8,398 bases of DNA from Actinomycetota bacterium (GTDB lineage Bacteria > Actinomycetota > Geothermincolia > Fen-727 > Anoxymicrobiaceae), in the NCBI GenBank assembly GCA_018894655.1, contig JAHIPE010000189.1, positions 1 through 8,398 on the forward strand, in the 5' to 3' direction. A program made the translations under genes and the position numbers. The number at the start of each line of letters is the position of its first letter. The stretch's first letter is position 1. Of this stretch, positions 5,686 to 8,398 are shown one piece after another. The notes beneath the pieces were generated by a model, which ran no database searches, had not been told where the DNA came from, and worked only from the letters and a program-made list of their open reading frames with translations.

Positions 5686-6492
5686 TTGGGAACCAAGAAG
5701 TACCAGGTTGATCTTGCATTGAGGCTCTGGAAGCTTACTCACTGGGCGAAGCGGATTGGCGGCATAACCCCGTTCAAGCAGATGGCGGGGCTCGCCGCCT
5801 CGGAGAAGAACTTCTCCGGCTCATTCATTCCGGTAGACGAGGAGATAGAGGTGCCCCCCAGCGTGGTGGCCCCGCGCCTGATCCTGGAGGACTATATCAA
5901 GAGGGCCAGCCACCGGACGATAATCCACGAGTGCTTCTGCCGGGTCGGGGAGGGGTGCGAGAAGTACCCCCGCGACCTGGGTTGCCTGCTCTTGGGGGAG
6001 GCGTCACGCGATGTCGACCCCAGCGTGGGGCGGACCGCCACGGTCGAGCAGGCGATCGACCACCTGGACCGGGGGCTCACCGCGGGGCTTCTCCCCATGC
6101 TGGGCCACCTGAGGATTGACCAGGCGGTGTTCGGGGTAAGGGACTTCAGCAGGTTCCTGACCCTGTGTTTCTGCTGCGAATGCTGCTGTGTCATCCGCTC
6201 GGGGATGAGGAGGCTGGTGGACGCCTACCCCCGAAGCCTGGTGCGCCTGGAGGGCGTAAAGGTCGAGGTCACCGGGGATTGCGTGGGATGCGGGGAGTGC
6301 GTGCCGGTTTGCCCCATCGAGAACATACGGCTCATTGACAATGCGCGAGCGGTCATCGGCGGGATGTGCATTGGTTGCGGCAGTTGCGCCCGCGCCTGCT
6401 CCAGGGGGGACATCCGGATATCGATCGAGCCGGGGTCTCGCATGGATGAGGATATCCGGCGCCGGATCGAGGCAGGTGTCAATATAGAGTGA
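5686..6492 (+). CDS. Cysteine-rich iron-sulfur protein with C-terminal 2x[4Fe-4S] ferredoxin domain
   Basis: This 268-residue protein starts with TTG behind GGAGGA. Residues 1-60 are a helical N-terminus. A first Cys-rich domain has ECFCRVGEGCEKYP (C83, C85, C91) and GCLLLG (C100), followed after 60 residues by LCFCCECCCVI (C161, C163, C164, C166, C167, C168), six cysteines in eight residues. The C-terminus is a bacterial ferredoxin domain: C199-x2-C202-x2-C205-x3-C209-P and C228-x2-C231-x2-C234-x3-C238, where the usual Pro after the last Cys is Ser. It therefore probably carries two [4Fe-4S] clusters there and a further metal or cluster site upstream. Proteins with the same two-part layout occur as uncharacterised ferredoxin-like proteins in anaerobes; a role in electron transfer is likely but the partner is unknown. 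It is divergent from the radical SAM gene and ends 11 bp before the convergent ispH end. Confidence 0.88.
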   Translation: MGTKKYQVDLALRLWKLTHWAKRIGGITPFKQMAGLAASEKNFSGSFIPVDEEIEVPPSVVAPRLILEDYIKRASHRTIIHECFCRVGEGCEKYPRDLGCLLLGEASRDVDPSVGRTATVEQAIDHLDRGLTAGLLPMLGHLRIDQAVFGVRDFSRFLTLCFCCECCCVIRSGMRRLVDAYPRSLVRLEGVKVEVTGDCVGCGECVPVCPIENIRLIDNARAVIGGMCIGCGSCARACSRGDIRISIEPGSRMDEDIRRRIEAGVNIE

Positions 6493-6503
6493 GGAGAAGC
6501 CCC

Positions 6504-7376
6504 TTAGTCGCCCGCGATCTCCTCCAAACGCGCCACCGTTTCATCTATCTGCCAGTCGGGGGTCGAGGCGCCCCCGGTGACCCCCACCGACTCCACTCCG
6601 TTCAGCCACTCCGCCTGGATCTCCGAGGAATCCTCGACGTGGTGCGTCCTCACGCCGGCTTCCCGGCATATCTCCGCCAGGTGGGCGGTGTTGCTGGAGT
6701 TGCGCCCCCCAACCACGATCATGAGGTCCACCCCGCGGGCGAGTTCGACCGCCTCCTCCATCCGCCGGGAGACGGCCTTGCATATGGTGTCCTGCACCTC
6801 CACCCGGCCCGCGGAGGCCTCGATGATGGAGGTGACGGAGTCGAGCAGCTCCCTGGGTACCGTGGTCTGGCAGACTATCCCCACCCGGCGCGGCGGGCGG
6901 CCTTCGCCCTGGGCCCAGCGGCGCGCGTCAGCAGATGTCTCGATTACCGTGACCGGCGCTCCCGCCCGTCCCACGATGGAGCGGACCTCCGGGTGGCTTT
7001 CAGAGCCGAGCACGATGACCTCGCAGCCGGATTCGGCAAGCTCCCGCGCCGCTTCCTGTGCCCGCTTGACGGTAGGGCAGGTGGCGTCCAGGAGGACCGC
7101 CCCCCGGAGCTTGAGCTTCGCCTCCGTCTCGGTGTCGATGCCGTGCGACCGGATGATGACATCCGCGCCGTCGAGGTCGGGGTAATCACCGGCGGGGTCG
7201 AACGATTTGAGCCCCAGCATCTCCAGCCGGGACACGACCTCGGGGTTGTGTATGAGCGGGCCTACGGAGTAGGTAGGCTCGCCCTTCTCCATCAACGCGT
7301 CTTTGGTTATCCGTATCGCCCGGTCCACCCCAGGGCAGAACGAGTGGTCGGGGGTGACCTCTATTCTTACTCCCAT
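6504..7376 (-). CDS. ispH: 4-hydroxy-3-methylbut-2-enyl diphosphate reductase (IspH/LytB)
   Basis: This is the last enzyme of the MEP pathway: it reductively dehydroxylates HMBPP to isopentenyl and dimethylallyl diphosphate in the cytosol, using an iron-sulfur cluster and external electrons. The three cluster cysteines are visible in FCPGV, DATCPTV and DTICKAV (C14, C100 and C199 counted from the ATG). Substrate-binding marks are IHNPEVV, RSHG, SHPEV (His and Glu), VVGGRNSSNT and TGGAST, in the family order. The length, 290 residues, is normal for short bacterial IspH. The first motif is usually FCFGV; here the residue after Cys is Pro. I chose the ATG at 7376 because family members begin with a strand such as 'M-I-VA' close to this site; a TTG at 7385 would add three residues, and neither has a strong ribosome site. 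It is convergent with the Fe-S gene, 11 bp apart, and divergent from the UbiA-family gene. Confidence 0.95.
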   Translation of the reverse strand: MGVRIEVTPDHSFCPGVDRAIRITKDALMEKGEPTYSVGPLIHNPEVVSRLEMLGLKSFDPAGDYPDLDGADVIIRSHGIDTETEAKLKLRGAVLLDATCPTVKRAQEAARELAESGCEVIVLGSESHPEVRSIVGRAGAPVTVIETSADARRWAQGEGRPPRRVGIVCQTTVPRELLDSVTSIIEASAGRVEVQDTICKAVSRRMEEAVELARGVDLMIVVGGRNSSNTAHLAEICREAGVRTHHVEDSSEIQAEWLNGVESVGVTGGASTPDWQIDETVARLEEIAGD

Positions 7377-7421
7377 GTACTTCAAGATAATCCATTTCCG
7401 GGGCGAAAAACAGAGTGGAAC

Positions 7422-7434
7422 TGTTAAAATAGCA
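7422..7434. promoter_or_regulatory. Near-symmetric extended -10 element shared by ispH and the UbiA-family gene
   Basis: TGTTAAAATAGCA reads on the plus strand as TG-T-TAAAAT and on the minus strand as TG-C-TATTTT, each an extended -10 (TGn followed by a -10-like hexamer). The plus start would be near 7437 and the minus start near 7419, leaving leaders of about 46 and 43 nt to the two start codons. No convincing -35 was seen on either side, as is common for extended -10 promoters. Confidence 0.55.
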
Positions 7435-7482
7435 TGGCAGCGGGTTTACGTATACGGATGCCGGATAGTCACGGGGGATACG

Positions 7483-8398
7483 GTGCTCAAGTACATCAGG
7501 TTGTTCCGCTTGAAGACCACCCTCATCTACCTCTTCCCGTTCGTCCTGGCCCTGTCGGTTGGCGTGGAGGAGGTGGAGGGCGGTATAGCGCGGCCCGTTT
7601 CCTACTCCTGGGTCACCGTGCTCTGGGTCACAGTGCTGTTCGCCTATATCGCGTACTTCTGCGGGTCCTTCTTCTCCAGCACGCTCAACTGCTACGTCGA
7701 CGTCCCGGCGGACCTGGTCCACGACGGCCTCTACAAGGACCAGGAACTCTCCAGGCAGCCGTTTGTCACCGGCGAGATGAGCACCGTCGAGACCGTGCTG
7801 ACTTTCGCCATCACCGGCGTAGGCTGCGTTGTGTTCTCGCTGCTGGTGAACTGGCGGTTCGCTGTTTTCATGCTGAGCGCGGTCCTCCTGCTGGGAATCC
7901 TCTACTCGCACTCCTGGTTTCGCCTGAAGGAGATGCCGGTGGTCGACATCATCGTCAACGCCACCGGGGCGGTGTTGATACTGTACGCCGGGATGGCTGC
8001 CGTCTCCGCCGAAAACCCACCGCTCATCCCTATACTGTTCGGCTGGTTCTTCTCCGCCACCCTGTACATACCGAGCGTGGCCAACGACGCACCGTTCGAC
8101 GAGGCCGCCGGGTACCGGACCTCGGGGGTGGTATTCGGCCAGAGGCGGCTTATACACGCCATGGTCCCGCTGACCGTAATCGTGGTCGGGACAGGCATCT
8201 GGGGCGCCCTGTCCAGCAGCATCAACTGGCAGTACCGGCTGTTCTGCGCCATGGGGGCGCCGGCGGCGATAGTCGCCACCTCGGCGGTCCTGTTCACGTT
8301 CCACCCGCCCCACATCGAGCTCAACCCGCTGTTCTTACTGGTGCCCCTATCCTGCCTGCTGCTCTTTTACATCATCCTCAGCACCTACCGGGTAATCA
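7483..8398 (+). CDS. UbiA-family prenyltransferase, 3' end outside window
   Basis: Translation from GTG at 7483 (GGGGGA 4 nt upstream) stays open for 305 codons to the window edge. The protein is highly hydrophobic, with roughly eight membrane segments. The two Asp-rich motifs of the UbiA superfamily are present: NCYVDVPAD (N69, D73, D77), with Cys where Asp often stands second, and NDAPFDEAAGYRTSGVVFG (D202, D206, G210, T213), matching the 'D--GD---G--T' pattern. These bind the Mg-diphosphate of a polyprenyl donor. The enzymes transfer a prenyl chain to an aromatic or lipid acceptor, for example in menaquinone, heme O or archaeal-type lipid synthesis; the acceptor cannot be decided here. Some members are 280-320 residues, so only a short end is probably missing. 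The adjacent divergent ispH supplies isoprenoid precursors. Confidence 0.85.
   Translation, partial: MLKYIRLFRLKTTLIYLFPFVLALSVGVEEVEGGIARPVSYSWVTVLWVTVLFAYIAYFCGSFFSSTLNCYVDVPADLVHDGLYKDQELSRQPFVTGEMSTVETVLTFAITGVGCVVFSLLVNWRFAVFMLSAVLLLGILYSHSWFRLKEMPVVDIIVNATGAVLILYAGMAAVSAENPPLIPILFGWFFSATLYIPSVANDAPFDEAAGYRTSGVVFGQRRLIHAMVPLTVIVVGTGIWGALSSSINWQYRLFCAMGAPAAIVATSAVLFTFHPPHIELNPLFLLVPLSCLLLFYIILSTYRVI

Noticed and set aside
6489..7427. Plus-strand open frame of 312 codons opposite ispH
   Set aside because: The minus strand encodes IspH with all its conserved cysteines; the plus frame is rich in Arg, Pro and His as expected of an antisense shadow.
7186..8313. Long minus-strand open frame of 375 codons opposite the prenyltransferase
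   Set aside because: Its sequence is polar and low in family-like pattern, while the plus frame gives membrane segments and both UbiA Asp motifs. It is a GC-rich shadow frame, and it also overlaps ispH.

Overview
The window is GC-rich chromosomal DNA with compact, mostly short-gapped genes, frequent GTG/TTG starts and good Shine-Dalgarno sites. The mix of a DUF6941-type protein, a HEXXH membrane-anchored putative peptidase, an IspH of the MEP pathway and a UbiA-family prenyltransferase fits a bacterium, most plausibly a deep-branching Actinomycetota or a similar high-GC lineage. That assignment is inference from gene content; there is no rRNA here to confirm it. No RNA gene, intact mobile element or CRISPR array was seen.

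Layout. (1) Positions 3-344 (+): the C-terminal part of a PIN-domain ribonuclease, cut by the window edge. (2) 345-633: non-coding, filled with degenerate repeats: a 55-bp-period tandem unit, a diverged upstream copy with a hairpin, and two CCTTATAGCG words. (3) 2880-634 (-): a probable three-gene operon reading leftward, made of a membrane-anchored putative zinc peptidase, a DUF6941-like protein and a small protein with a histone-H1-like lysine/alanine tail. (4) 2971-3966 (+): a putative lipoprotein, divergent from that operon across an AT-rich core in otherwise GC-rich DNA. (5) 3967-4141: a gap holding what looks like the N-terminal stub of an MmgE/PrpD-family gene. (6) 5467-4142 (-) and 5686-6492 (+): a divergent pair, a radical SAM enzyme with an auxiliary-cluster C-terminus and a very cysteine-rich iron-sulfur protein. 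(7) 7376-6504 (-) and 7483-8398 (+): a divergent pair, IspH and a UbiA-family prenyltransferase truncated by the window edge.

Functional links. IspH makes the C5 isoprenoid diphosphates from which the polyprenyl diphosphates used by UbiA enzymes are built. Their starts flank a nearly symmetric extended -10 element that could fire both ways, so coordinated expression is plausible. The radical SAM enzyme and the ferredoxin-like protein both need iron-sulfur clusters, and the latter could supply electrons to the former or to IspH; this is inference from adjacency only. The peptidase operon and lipoprotein look like an envelope-associated module of unknown purpose.

I did not find a clear novel defence or mobile system. 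The best leads are the two AT-rich divergent promoter cores, the radical SAM/Cys-rich Fe-S pair, the H1-tailed small protein and the decayed repeat patch.
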